17,812 nucleotides of DNA from an uncultured bacterium (GCA_903861235.1 CAIOTP010000108.1:1-17812), one strand, 5' to 3'; counted from the stretch's first letter, positions 7,171-13,828 are shown. A program made the numbers and translations. Notes: generated by a model from the sequence alone, not told the origin.

Positions 7171-8202
7171 GTGTCGACGATCGACCTCGGCAGCCCGGTC
7201 GCCCTCGCCATGCTGGCCGTCCGAACGGCGATCCATGCGGGCTGCACCGCCGAGGAGGCCCGGCAGATCCTGCGGGACCGCCATCTCGACCACCACCTGT
7301 TCTATGTCTACGTGATCGACGACCAGGACCGGCTGTTGGGCCAGGTGTCGGCCCGTCGACTGCTCCTCAGCCGCGGGGACGAGCCCATCACCGTGCTCAT
7401 GCACCCGTGTCCGGCCACCGTCTCGTTCCACGAGACCGCCGGCCAGGCCTTCGAGACGCTGGCTTCACTGCGTCAGCTGGCCCTGCCGGTGGTGGACGAT
7501 GGTGGACGGCTGCTGGGCGTGGTGGATGTCACCGCCTGGGCGGCGGACGCCTCGGATCGGCTGGAGGGCTCCCGCCACGAGTTCTTCGGGCGACTGGGGG
7601 CGGCGGTCGAGGAGCACCGCATGGGCGGTCCGCTCCGGAGCTTCGTGCTCCGCATGCCCTGGCTGCTCTGCAACATCGCCTCGGGCCTGGCCTGCGCCTT
7701 CATCGCGGACGCCCACGCGGATCTCCTCGAGGCCGTGATCGTCCTGGCGGCGTTCATCCCCATGGTGCTGACCGTCTCGGAATCGATCGGCGTGCAGGCG
7801 GGCGAGCTCTCGCTCCAGCTGCTGCGAACGGACGCCACGCTGCCCGCCTTCCTGCGCCGTCTGCGTCACGAGGCCGGCACCGCCATCCTGCTGGGCGCCG
7901 GCTGCGGCGCGCTGGTGTCCGCCGCTTCGCTGCTCTTCGCCGCGCCCGACGAGCGACGCGCCATCCTGCTCACGCTCCTGCTGAGCGTGGTCGGCGCCAT
8001 GCTCACGGCCGCCGCGGTGGGCTCCCTGGTGCCGCGTGTGCTGCGCCGCGTGGGGCTCAATCCCAAGTTCGCCTCCGGCCCGGTCACCCTCATGGTGGTC
8101 GACGTGGCCAGCACGGTGATCTACCTGGGCATCGGCACCGTGGTGTTCCGCCCGCTGCTCGGCCAGACGGCCGTCAGCCTCGCCACAGGAGCAGCGCCGT
8201 GA
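7171..8202 (+). CDS. mgtE: MgtE-like magnesium/divalent cation transporter lacking the N domain
   Basis: A 343-residue membrane protein. Residues about 25-130 form a CBS pair (VYVIDDQDRLLGQVSARRL and LPVVDDGGRLLGVVDV are the two characteristic strands). About five hydrophobic helices follow from residue 165 to 330. The MgtE-type membrane motifs are PMVLTVSESIGVQAGELSLQ and the last-helix SGPVTLMVVD, with Asp311 at the position of the pore Mg-binding Asp of Thermus MgtE. Canonical MgtE is about 450 residues and begins with an acidic helical N domain of about 130 residues that takes part in Mg sensing; this protein starts almost directly with CBS. It should import Mg2+, gated by the CBS domains. 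The GTG start at 7171 is supported by the upstream -10; no in-frame N domain lies upstream because kdsC occupies that DNA. Its 3' end overlaps the convergent protease gene by 29 bases. Confidence 0.85.
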   Translation: MSTIDLGSPVALAMLAVRTAIHAGCTAEEARQILRDRHLDHHLFYVYVIDDQDRLLGQVSARRLLLSRGDEPITVLMHPCPATVSFHETAGQAFETLASLRQLALPVVDDGGRLLGVVDVTAWAADASDRLEGSRHEFFGRLGAAVEEHRMGGPLRSFVLRMPWLLCNIASGLACAFIADAHADLLEAVIVLAAFIPMVLTVSESIGVQAGELSLQLLRTDATLPAFLRRLRHEAGTAILLGAGCGALVSAASLLFAAPDERRAILLTLLLSVVGAMLTAAAVGSLVPRVLRRVGLNPKFASGPVTLMVVDVASTVIYLGIGTVVFRPLLGQTAVSLATGAAP

Positions 8203-8968
8203 TGTCGTAGGCGGCATGCGCTCCGGCCGCCACGCCGAAGCCCCGCCAGTGATAGAGCACGCCGAACCAGAGGCCACCCACGGCCAGGAAGCCGAACCGC
8301 CACCACTCCACCGCTCCCGAGGCGTCCCGCAGCGGGTGGTAGACCGCAAAGAGCAGGGCAGCCGTCGTGGCCGCCCCGACCCAGGTCCAGCCACCTTTCC
8401 AGCCACCCACGTCCGCCAGCAGCATGTGGATGCCTCCCATGACGCCCATGCGGAAGACCAGCTCCTCGTAGATGCCGGCGCCGGCCGCCATGGTCAGTCG
8501 CGAGAGCGCATCCATGCCGCGCAACGTGGCGTCACCGGATGCGGCCCAGAGCCCGGCACCGAACCGGCTGGCCAGAAGCCCGAGCGGCAGCAGCGGCGCC
8601 GCCATGGCCACGCTCTCCGCCGCCAGCCCCGCCACCGTGGACCATCGGAACCTCCAGGGGAAGCGACCGATCACCTGCCACGCCAGCAGCGTGAGCACCA
8701 GGCCCGCGGCCGGAAGCGACAGCAGCGGCAGACCCAGATCCTCCGGACGCACGCCCGCCACGCGAAACAGTCCCACCAGGCCGCCATGCGCCTTGTTGGT
8801 CATGGCGGCGTCACCCTGGCGAAGCCAGATCGCCAGGCCCACTTCGTACAGCGTCACCAGGGGGAGAAGGAACACCAGCGTCTCCAGAGGGCGACGCGAT
8901 CGCTCCCAGTAGCTTGGATCTCGGCTCGGGGCACCTCCGCCGCGCCGGGTGCCCCGCGGCGGGGTCAC
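8174..8968 (-). CDS. CPBP-family intramembrane metalloprotease
   Basis: A 264-residue polytopic membrane protein of the CPBP (CAAX protease and bacteriocin-processing, Abi) family. Diagnostic motifs are YEELVFR (Glu168, Glu169, Arg173), FAVYH (His211) and GAHAAYD (His251), the expected metal and catalytic residues in order. About six to eight hydrophobic segments span residues 29-262. Family members cleave within or near the membrane; bacterial substrates are mostly unknown. The GTG at 8968 overlaps the rpsT stop in a GTGA arrangement, so it is probably translated by re-initiation after rpsT. That places a membrane protease under a ribosomal-protein promoter, which may be chance or housekeeping co-expression. 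No bacteriocin gene is nearby, so a bacteriocin immunity role has no support here. Confidence 0.88.
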   Translation of the reverse strand: MTPPRGTRRGGGAPSRDPSYWERSRRPLETLVFLLPLVTLYEVGLAIWLRQGDAAMTNKAHGGLVGLFRVAGVRPEDLGLPLLSLPAAGLVLTLLAWQVIGRFPWRFRWSTVAGLAAESVAMAAPLLPLGLLASRFGAGLWAASGDATLRGMDALSRLTMAAGAGIYEELVFRMGVMGGIHMLLADVGGWKGGWTWVGAATTAALLFAVYHPLRDASGAVEWWRFGFLAVGGLWFGVLYHWRGFGVAAGAHAAYDITALLLWRG

Positions 8969-9273
8969 TTCGCGCGGGCCGTCTTGGCCGGCTTCGCCGC
9001 GCCACCGCCACCCTGCAGCGTCTTCAACCGGCGAGCCATCATGCTCTTGCGGCGGGCCGCGGTGTTGCGGTGCATGGTGCTGGTCGTGGCCACACGGTCC
9101 ACCACCGAAGCGGCGTCCCGGTAGGCCTTCTCGGCCGCACCGGCGTCACCCTTGGTGACGGCGGCCAGGAACGCCTTGACGGCGTCCTTCACCTGGCGCT
9201 TCCGCCAATTGTTCAGGGCGTTTCGCTTCTTGGTCTGACGGACTCGCTTGGCTGCACTCTTGGTGTTGGGCAC
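8965..9273 (-). CDS. rpsT: 30S ribosomal protein S20
   Basis: A 102-residue basic protein that binds 16S rRNA early in small-subunit assembly. The N-terminal PNTKSAAKRVRQTKKR then NALNNWRKR segment is the S20 signature, and TSTMHRNTAARRKSMMARRL is the conserved C-terminal helix. The family is usually about 87 residues; here there is a Gly/Ala/Lys-rich tail after residue 85. The start is the GTG at 9273 because it places PNTKSA at residue 2 and has GGAG six bases upstream; the frame is open further up but that would add an unrelated extension. Its stop overlaps the downstream protease start. A sigma70-like promoter is visible upstream. Confidence 0.96.
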   Translation of the reverse strand: MPNTKSAAKRVRQTKKRNALNNWRKRQVKDAVKAFLAAVTKGDAGAAEKAYRDAASVVDRVATTSTMHRNTAARRKSMMARRLKTLQGGGGAAKPAKTARAK

Positions 9274-9295
9274 GGTGTTCTCCGAAGGGTCGGCA

Positions 9296-9324
9296 AGTAT
9301 GCCCGGTGGCGCCGGTTCCGGCAA
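9296..9324 (-). promoter_or_regulatory. Predicted sigma70-type promoter of rpsT
   Basis: On the minus strand TTGCCG (9319-9324) is followed by a 17-base spacer and CATACT (9296-9301); each hexamer matches 4 of 6 consensus bases. The predicted +1 lies near 9289, leaving a short leader of about 16 bases that contains the GGAG site of the rpsT GTG. Unlike many promoters in this window it leaves a true leader. Confidence 0.5.
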
Positions 9325-9354
9325 GTGGCCACTTTGCGTGCCCCCGCACCTTGA

Positions 9355-9408
9355 CGGGGCCGGGAGCCCCGCGGAAACTGTCCCAATGGGCTCTCCGGGA
9401 GCCCTTGG
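9355..9408 (+). promoter_or_regulatory. Two tandem hairpins in the leader of the coiled-coil protein gene
   Basis: Hairpin 1 (9355-9371) pairs CGGGGC with GCCCCG around a 5-base loop. Hairpin 2 (9383-9408) pairs GGGCTC (9388-9393) with GAGCCC (9399-9404) and extends, past a 1-base bulge, by CCAA with TTGG. The outer stem takes in part of the GGAG ribosome site at 9407-9410. Both carry the direct repeat CCGGGAGCCC, at 9360-9369 and 9395-9404, 35 bases apart. A TTGACG at 9351 could be a -35 but lacks a good -10. A translational switch is possible; in GC-rich DNA such short stems also occur by chance. Confidence 0.35.
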
Positions 9409-9419
9409 AGACCCCTCGC

Positions 9420-10724
9420 ATGGCCACCCGATCCGCCGGAACCGGCGTCCTCATCACCCTGGTCACCTTCGTCATCGCGACGGTGGGCCTGCTTGTCCTG
9501 TGCATCGTGCAGTTCTCCGGCTCCGAGAAGGCCCGGACCGAGGCCAAGGACCTCCGGACCAAGCTGGCCCAGCAGACGGAATCCGGCCAGAAGCTCTCCG
9601 TCCTGCACGAGGCCATCGCCACCCAGCTCACCGGCGGCGGCGATGCGGCCCTGGATCAGGAGAAGTTCAACACGGCCATGACGGACCTGGGCGTGCCCTC
9701 CGGCGGGTCGGTGAAGTCCTACATCGACTCCCTCAAGGGCAAGCTCGCGTCCGCGGAGAAGACCTCCGCGGGACTGCAGCGACAGGTCGACGAGCTCAAG
9801 GCCCAGCTTCAGCCTGCCGAGGCCACCGGCGACGGCGAGAAGCCCAGCGAGACGGCCAGCCAGGCTTCCGCATCCATCGCGCAGCTCAACGAAGCCGCCG
9901 AGGGCTACCGCCGCGATCTGGAGGCCGTGAAGAAGTCGGCGGACGAGGTCCGCTCGAACTTCGACCAGCGATTCTCGGAATACAAGCAGGAGCGTGACGC
10001 GGAGGTGGAGCAGCTCAAGTCCTCCAAGGCCACGCTGGAGACCCGGCTGGCCGAGGCCAACCGCAAGCTCTCGCAGTTCGAGACCCAGCCGTCGGATCCC
10101 TCGCTCATGGTCGACGGCAACGTCATTTCCGTGGGCGGCGGCGACGGCACCGTGTTCATCGACCTGGGCCGCTCGCACCGTGTGCAGCCGGGCATGACCT
10201 TCGAGGTCTTCGCCACGGCGGACCAGATCCGCACCAGCAGCGAGCAGGGCCTTCGTGGCAAGGCCACGCTGCAGCTCATGAAGGTCGGCGACGACACCAG
10301 CACCGCGCGCGTGGTCCGCTCCAGCCCGGGCAAGCCCGTGGTCCGCGGCGACGTGCTCGCCAACGCGGTGTACAGCCCCTCCCAGCGGTTCCGCTTCCTG
10401 GTGCACGGCAAGTTCGACCTCGACGGCGACGGACGGGCCACCACCGAGGAGGCCAACGTGATCCGCAACCGGATCCGCGAATGGGGCGGCATTCTGGCGG
10501 AGGGCGACCGCGTCACGGGCGACCTGGACTTCGTGGTGATCGGCAGCCGTCCCAAGCGTCCCGGCAAGCCGCTGCCCGACGCCGACGAGGCCGAGCTCAA
10601 CGCCTTCACGGAAGCGCAGAACGCCTGCGACCTCTACGAGAAGATCGAGCGCGAGGCGACCGAGGCACGCATCCCCGTCCTCAACCTGAACCGCTTCGAG
10701 GCCCTCACGGGCATGACCAACTGA
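9420..10724 (+). CDS. Membrane-anchored coiled-coil protein with EF-hand-like loop and BRCT-like C-terminal domain
   Basis: A 434-residue protein I do not recognise as a named family. One membrane helix (about residues 9-32) precedes a long charged helical region with coiled-coil character (about 35-225). A beta-rich segment follows (about 230-320), including DGTVFIDLGRSHRVQPGM. Then comes a stretch with a perfect 12-residue EF-hand loop, DLDGDGRATTEE (333-344). The surrounding 323-375 region (FLVHGKF, then WGG at 355-357, then DFVVIG at 370-375) has the spacing of a BRCT fold, with the loop as an insertion in it. The start ATG has GGAG nine bases upstream; the longer open frame to 9306 has no support. 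The topology puts the bulk in either cytoplasm or periplasm; the single helix does not decide. It sits 11 bases before the acyltransferase gene, so they probably share an operon. Function unknown; domain calls are by eye. Confidence 0.8.
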   Translation: MATRSAGTGVLITLVTFVIATVGLLVLCIVQFSGSEKARTEAKDLRTKLAQQTESGQKLSVLHEAIATQLTGGGDAALDQEKFNTAMTDLGVPSGGSVKSYIDSLKGKLASAEKTSAGLQRQVDELKAQLQPAEATGDGEKPSETASQASASIAQLNEAAEGYRRDLEAVKKSADEVRSNFDQRFSEYKQERDAEVEQLKSSKATLETRLAEANRKLSQFETQPSDPSLMVDGNVISVGGGDGTVFIDLGRSHRVQPGMTFEVFATADQIRTSSEQGLRGKATLQLMKVGDDTSTARVVRSSPGKPVVRGDVLANAVYSPSQRFRFLVHGKFDLDGDGRATTEEANVIRNRIREWGGILAEGDRVTGDLDFVVIGSRPKRPGKPLPDADEAELNAFTEAQNACDLYEKIEREATEARIPVLNLNRFEALTGMTN

Positions 10725-10735
10725 GCGCTCGCGCC

Positions 10736-11770
10736 ATGGGCTCGGCCGCCTTGCTCAAGGGCTGGGCTCCCTACGCCGCGCTCCGCATGGCGGCTTCGGC
10801 TCTGCACCTCTTCGGCATCCGGCAGAACCTGCGCACCGCCGCAGGCATCGGCCAGCTGTTCGCCAGGCTCGGCCCGCGTCGCGTGGACCGGGCGGTGCGT
10901 CATGTGCGATGGGCGTTCCCCGACATGCCCGAGGAGCGGGCTCGAGAACTGGCCGTGGCCAGCGTCCGCCACATGTTCCAGCTGTTCCTGGTGGACAGCG
11001 TGGCCGGGCCGCAGATCCTCAACCGGAACGGCTGGCCGGAGCATGTGGCACTCGACGACCTGAAGCCCACCATGCGGCTGCTGCTCAAGGATCGTCCCGC
11101 CCTCTTCGTGACCGGGCACATGGGCAACTGGGAATTCCTGGGCCTGGCGCTCAGCACGCTGGGCTTCCGCATGAGCGCGCTCGCCCGACCGCTCGACAAC
11201 CCCTTCCTCAACGAATGGCTGCTGGGCATGCGGCAGCGACGCGGCCTGGAGGTCCTGACCAAGTGGGGCGCCACCACCGAGGTCCAGCGCGTGATCGAGT
11301 CCGGGGGACGCGTGGGGTTCATCGCCGACCAGAACGCGGGCGACGACGGCCTCTTCGTGCCCTTCTTCGGCCGCATGGCCAGCAGCTACAAGAGCATCGG
11401 GCTGCTGGCGCTGCGGTACCGCCTGCCCATCGTGGTGGGCGCCGCCATCCGCCAGGGCGAGGACTTGCGCTACCGCATCCTCACCACCGACGTGATCCAG
11501 CCCGAGGAATGCGAACGCGCCCCGGATCCGGTCTTCTACGCGACCGCCCGCTTCAACCGCGCCATCGAGGCCTCCGTGCGGATCGATCCCTCGCAATACC
11601 TGTGGATCCACCGTCGATGGAAAAGCCGGCCCTCGTGGGAGCGACAGGGCAAGCCCATGCCGGATCGCGTGCGGCGACGGCTGCTGGAATTGCCATGGCT
11701 CGACGAGGCGCAGGTGGATGCCCTCGCGACAGCGACCGTGCCCGAAGAGCCCGCACGCGGCGCCGCTTGA
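10736..11770 (+). CDS. Lipid A acyltransferase-like protein (LpxL/HtrB family)
   Basis: A 344-residue lysophospholipid acyltransferase-fold protein. Family members transfer a secondary acyl chain to lipid A at the inner face of the cytoplasmic membrane. The catalytic HX4E motif is TGHMGNWE with His128 and Glu133. Other family blocks are ARPLDNP (150-156), LGMRQRRGLEVL, GFIADQNAG (194-202) and FVPFFG. The C-terminal YLWIHRRWKSRP block is also typical of LpxL/LpxM. Length is slightly above the usual 300-320. The N-terminus is moderately hydrophobic, fitting membrane association. The ATG at 10736 has no Shine-Dalgarno and lies 11 bases after the upstream stop, so it probably depends on coupling. 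Exact acceptor and chain cannot be assigned, and an ornithine-lipid or phosphatidylinositol mannoside-type acyltransferase is a weaker alternative. Confidence 0.9.
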   Translation: MGSAALLKGWAPYAALRMAASALHLFGIRQNLRTAAGIGQLFARLGPRRVDRAVRHVRWAFPDMPEERARELAVASVRHMFQLFLVDSVAGPQILNRNGWPEHVALDDLKPTMRLLLKDRPALFVTGHMGNWEFLGLALSTLGFRMSALARPLDNPFLNEWLLGMRQRRGLEVLTKWGATTEVQRVIESGGRVGFIADQNAGDDGLFVPFFGRMASSYKSIGLLALRYRLPIVVGAAIRQGEDLRYRILTTDVIQPEECERAPDPVFYATARFNRAIEASVRIDPSQYLWIHRRWKSRPSWERQGKPMPDRVRRRLLELPWLDEAQVDALATATVPEEPARGAA

Positions 11771-11777
11771 AGATCGC

Positions 11778-11783
11778 TACTCT
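11778..11783 (+). promoter_or_regulatory. Predicted -10 box (TACTCT) before the 102-residue gene
   Basis: TACTCT ends eight bases before the ATG at 11792, giving a predicted +1 two bases before the start codon. No Shine-Dalgarno is visible. The box lies just past the acyltransferase stop, so the small gene may have its own near-leaderless transcript as well as read-through. Confidence 0.35.
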
Positions 11784-11791
11784 CCGATCCC

Positions 11792-12100
11792 ATGGCTTCG
11801 TCCGAACTCGTCGTGATGTCCCGCCAGAAGGGTGAATCGGGAGCCCTGGCGCCCATCGGCACGCGAGCCGAGATCGAGGCGGCCTTGGCCCTGCTCAACA
11901 CGGCGCCCGACTCGCCAGGCAGCGACACGCTGCACGGTCCCGGCTTCGAGATGCACTTTCAGACAGGCCAGGATCCCGTGCTGCAGATCCTGGTCTCGCA
12001 GACGGACGAGTCGATCTTCCGCAGCACCATCTGGGAGATCGCGAAGCGACTTCACTGGAAGCTGGTCGACCCGGCGTCCGATCTGGCATACGAGCCCTGA
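11792..12100 (+). CDS. Small conserved-looking protein of unknown function
   Basis: A 102-residue soluble protein with no signal peptide or membrane segment. I do not recognise the family. The first 40 residues are variable-looking and Ala/Pro/Gly rich; the second half (GPGFEMHF, then VLQILVSQTDESIFRSTIWEIAKRLHWKLVDP) has an alternating strand-then-amphipathic helix pattern that looks like a folded domain. Codon use is as GC-rich as its neighbours, which supports it as a real gene. It begins 21 bases after the acyltransferase stop. A second ATG at residue 9 is possible, but the upstream TACTCT favours the first. Its end is 12 bases from the convergent unknown gene, and I see no clear terminator between them. 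Confidence 0.7.
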   Translation: MASSELVVMSRQKGESGALAPIGTRAEIEAALALLNTAPDSPGSDTLHGPGFEMHFQTGQDPVLQILVSQTDESIFRSTIWEIAKRLHWKLVDPASDLAYEP

Positions 12101-12112
12101 ACGGGCCCCGAT

Positions 12113-12487
12113 TCAGTCGAGCGTCTCGCTCTCGATGCTCGCCGACTCGCCCTTGAGGCGTTTCTCGGCGTAACGCCGCACCCAGTTCTCCCAGGTCTTG
12201 CCCGCGGCCGCGTCCTTGCCGGTGAAGGCCAGGCTGCGGATGCTGGACTCGGCGATCGACCGTCGGGGACCGCCGTCCCGCGGCAGCAGACGCACCTTGC
12301 GGGTCTCCGGATCGGCTCCCAGGGAGCGGTCGTACACGAAGCCCTCCAGGCTCTCCCCACCGGCCAGTTCCAGCGTCACATCGCCCCGATAGTCGCGGGC
12401 CGCATCCAGGGCCTCGTGGAAATGCGGGTCTCCCGCCTCCACGCGGCGGATCGGGCCCGAATCGGCTGCCTGGGTCGGGGCGTTCAC
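12113..12487 (-). CDS. Small protein of unknown function with a predicted beta-barrel-like core
   Basis: A 124-residue soluble protein, not recognised. The core (about residues 33-90) alternates strands and turns: GDVTLELAGGESLEGFVYDRS, RKVRLLPRDGG and SIRSLAFTG. This resembles small Sm/SH3-like barrels that bind nucleic acid or peptides, but that is only a shape impression. A charged helix with WENWVRRYAEKRLKGE follows. The GTG at 12487 overlaps the stop of the preceding 119-residue gene in a GTGA arrangement, so the two are translationally coupled and probably work together. No cysteine pairs or catalytic motifs stand out. Confidence 0.72.
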   Translation of the reverse strand: MNAPTQAADSGPIRRVEAGDPHFHEALDAARDYRGDVTLELAGGESLEGFVYDRSLGADPETRKVRLLPRDGGPRRSIAESSIRSLAFTGKDAAAGKTWENWVRRYAEKRLKGESASIESETLD

Positions 12488-12843
12488 CGGGCCTCCACGG
12501 CCTCGGCGATCTCGCCGATCACGGACTCGTCCAACGAGCGGATCAGGGCCTCCAACTGCTGCACGGCACGGTCCAGACCGCTTTGACCGGTGGCCAGGAT
12601 CATGGGGTCCCCCCGGCCGCCCGCGGATCGCTCCTCCAGGGCCAGGGCCTCCGCCTTGAGCCGCTCCAGAAGGCAGCAGGCATTGCGCAAAGCCCCCAGC
12701 CGCTCGTCACCGGGGGCGATGCCGTCGTAGGCCTGAGTGCCGGCCAGGCGAAGCGAGGGAGTCTCCTCCTCAGCCCGCCGAGGCTCCGGCCGGACCAGCG
12801 GGTCGCTGGTCAGCCGGGCGTGGGTTCCATCCATGGTGTTCAT
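12484..12843 (-). CDS. Small mostly helical protein of unknown function
   Basis: A 119-residue soluble protein, not recognised. The first 35 residues are Pro/Glu/Arg rich and probably disordered. Two helical stretches follow: LGALRNACCLLERLKAEALA (49-68, with an adjacent Cys pair) and LDRAVQQLEALIRSLDESV (90-108). It looks like a helical hairpin or dimerisation module. The start could be the ATG at 12843 or the one at 12834; GGAG lies ten bases before the latter and almost touches the former, so 12834 may be the real start. The frame is open up to 13422, but that crosses the PagL-like gene. The stop overlaps the start of the 124-residue gene. A TAGCAT box upstream (12923-12928) could be its promoter. 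Confidence 0.68.
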   Translation of the reverse strand: MNTMDGTHARLTSDPLVRPEPRRAEEETPSLRLAGTQAYDGIAPGDERLGALRNACCLLERLKAEALALEERSAGGRGDPMILATGQSGLDRAVQQLEALIRSLDESVIGEIAEAVEAR

Positions 12844-12922
12844 TCTCCGTGTTCCAAGGTCCAACTGCAACCCGCCCAAGGGTCCGAGAATCCGTTCCCG
12901 GGACCGCCCTGACGGCCAAGGC

Positions 12923-12928
12923 ATGCTA
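12923..12928 (-). promoter_or_regulatory. Predicted -10 box (TAGCAT) upstream of the two coupled small genes
   Basis: TAGCAT on the minus strand, identical to the boxes before lptB and the PagL-like gene. The predicted +1 near 12916 leaves a leader of about 70 bases. The -35 position has TCGCGA, a poor match. Confidence 0.3.
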
Positions 12929-12963
12929 TCGGCAACTTTCCATCCTCGCGAGCAGCATTCCCC

Positions 12964-12981
12964 AAGGCCCCGCGCGGGCCT
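12964..12981 (-). terminator. Short hairpin just after the PagL-like gene
   Basis: AGGCCC (12965-12970) pairs with GGGCCT (12976-12981) around CGCGC, immediately following and touching the stop codon. There is no U-tract on the minus strand, so if it terminates, it does so inefficiently or with Rho. Confidence 0.25.
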
Positions 12982-13637
12982 CAGAACGGGAAGGTCACGC
13001 CAGCGAAGAGCTGGATCGAATCGCGGCCCGGGTTGTCCTGGCCCGTGTTGGCGTTCGAGATGTGGAACCAGCGCACGCCCGCCATCAGCCGCGCGTCGCC
13101 GCCCACATCGAGGGTGCCTCCCACGCCCACACGCGGCGTGAAGTTCACACGCCCGCCGTCGCATGGCACGGGTTCGTTGGTGAAGAGCATGCCGCAGCCC
13201 GCGTCGGCGAAGAGCGACCACGTCTCGCGCATCACGAAGTGCCAGCGGAACATCAGCGAGGCGCCGCCGCCGCCCGCATCCGTTCCCGGCTGCAGGATCG
13301 CGTCGCCGCTCAGGCCGAAATCCATGCTGACGCCCTGCATGAAGAACCAGCTCGCGCTCCACTCCGCCTCGATCTGATTGGCCGCGTCGAAGTCGTTCAT
13401 CCACGAGCCGAGCACCTGCCATCGCCAGCTGTCCTTTGCGCCGAACACGCTCGTGACACGGCTCGCGGACTTGGGCGGCGGAGCGCTCGCGCCCGAGGCG
13501 GTCGGCTTGCTCGAGACCTGCGGCGCGTTCGAAGGCGGCGCCATCAGCGTCATCGGCGTCTCGGGGGCCGGCACGACGAAGGACCCGGGCGTTTCGGGAG
13601 CCATCGCCGCCATCGCGATCACGGAAAGAGCGTGCAT
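12981..13637 (-). CDS. PagL-like outer-membrane lipid A 3-O-deacylase (acyloxyacyl hydrolase)
   Basis: A 218-residue predicted exported beta-barrel. PagL enzymes remove the 3-O acyl chain of lipid A in the outer membrane. The signature is WFHISNAN then NPG near the C-terminus: His192 and Ser194 match PagL His126/Ser128, and Asp206 stands 12 residues after the Ser where PagL has Glu140. The protein ends in Phe218, as outer-membrane barrels usually do. The N-terminus (HALSVIAMAAMA) is a short signal-like segment without basic residues, then a Pro/Ala/Ser-rich linker (about 14-65) unusual for PagL. The ATG at 13637 is preferred because TAGCAT ends seven bases upstream; a GTG at 13691 would add 18 residues but lies upstream of that promoter. 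Loss of activity through Glu-to-Asp is possible. A structural barrel without enzyme function is the main alternative. Confidence 0.75.
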   Translation of the reverse strand: MHALSVIAMAAMAPETPGSFVVPAPETPMTLMAPPSNAPQVSSKPTASGASAPPPKSASRVTSVFGAKDSWRWQVLGSWMNDFDAANQIEAEWSASWFFMQGVSMDFGLSGDAILQPGTDAGGGGASLMFRWHFVMRETWSLFADAGCGMLFTNEPVPCDGGRVNFTPRVGVGGTLDVGGDARLMAGVRWFHISNANTGQDNPGRDSIQLFAGVTFPF

Positions 13638-13644
13638 GGCGTCG

Positions 13645-13650
13645 ATGCTA
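13645..13650 (-). promoter_or_regulatory. Predicted -10 box (TAGCAT) for the PagL-like gene
   Basis: TAGCAT ends seven bases before the ATG at 13637, so the predicted +1 lies one base before the start codon. No Shine-Dalgarno is seen. The -35 position, 17 bases upstream, is 13668-13673 and reads GGCGGC on the minus strand, not a consensus box; it is the edge of a perfect inverted repeat. Confidence 0.45.
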
Positions 13651-13667
13651 ACCCGCGCCGAAAAGGA

Positions 13668-13705
13668 GCCGCCGTCCGTGCGCTCCGACACGCACGGACG
13701 GCGGC
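13668..13705. repeat. Perfect 15-bp inverted repeat at the PagL-like promoter
   Basis: The arm GCCGCCGTCCGTGCG (13668-13682) is exactly complementary to CGCACGGACGGCGGC (13691-13705), with the 8-base spacer CTCCGACA. It lies in the divergent gap between the PagL-like gene and the Nudix gene and begins exactly at the predicted -35 of the former. That position suits an operator or activator site; as RNA it could also be a terminator for leftward transcripts, since TCCTTTT follows on the minus strand. Confidence 0.8.
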
Positions 13706-13828
13706 GGGCAACCCTTGCGGGCTGCGAAGAAGTTCGGGGGCGGGAAGGTAACCTTGCCCAGGGCCGTCCCTCAACCTCCGGGCCCCAAGTCCCCGAAGGA
13801 TTCGCAAATTCCTTGCTGATCGTGGCTT

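Noticed and set aside
8216..9124. A 302-residue plus-strand frame across the protease and rpsT
   Set aside because: It is a shadow of two recognisable minus-strand genes; composition is His/Arg/Gln-rich with no motif.
13668..13705. Reading the 15-bp inverted repeat as an intrinsic terminator
   Set aside because: The plus side has no T-tract, the minus side only TCCTTTT, and no gene ends into it from either side since both neighbours diverge from this gap. An operator fits better, although the terminator is not excluded.
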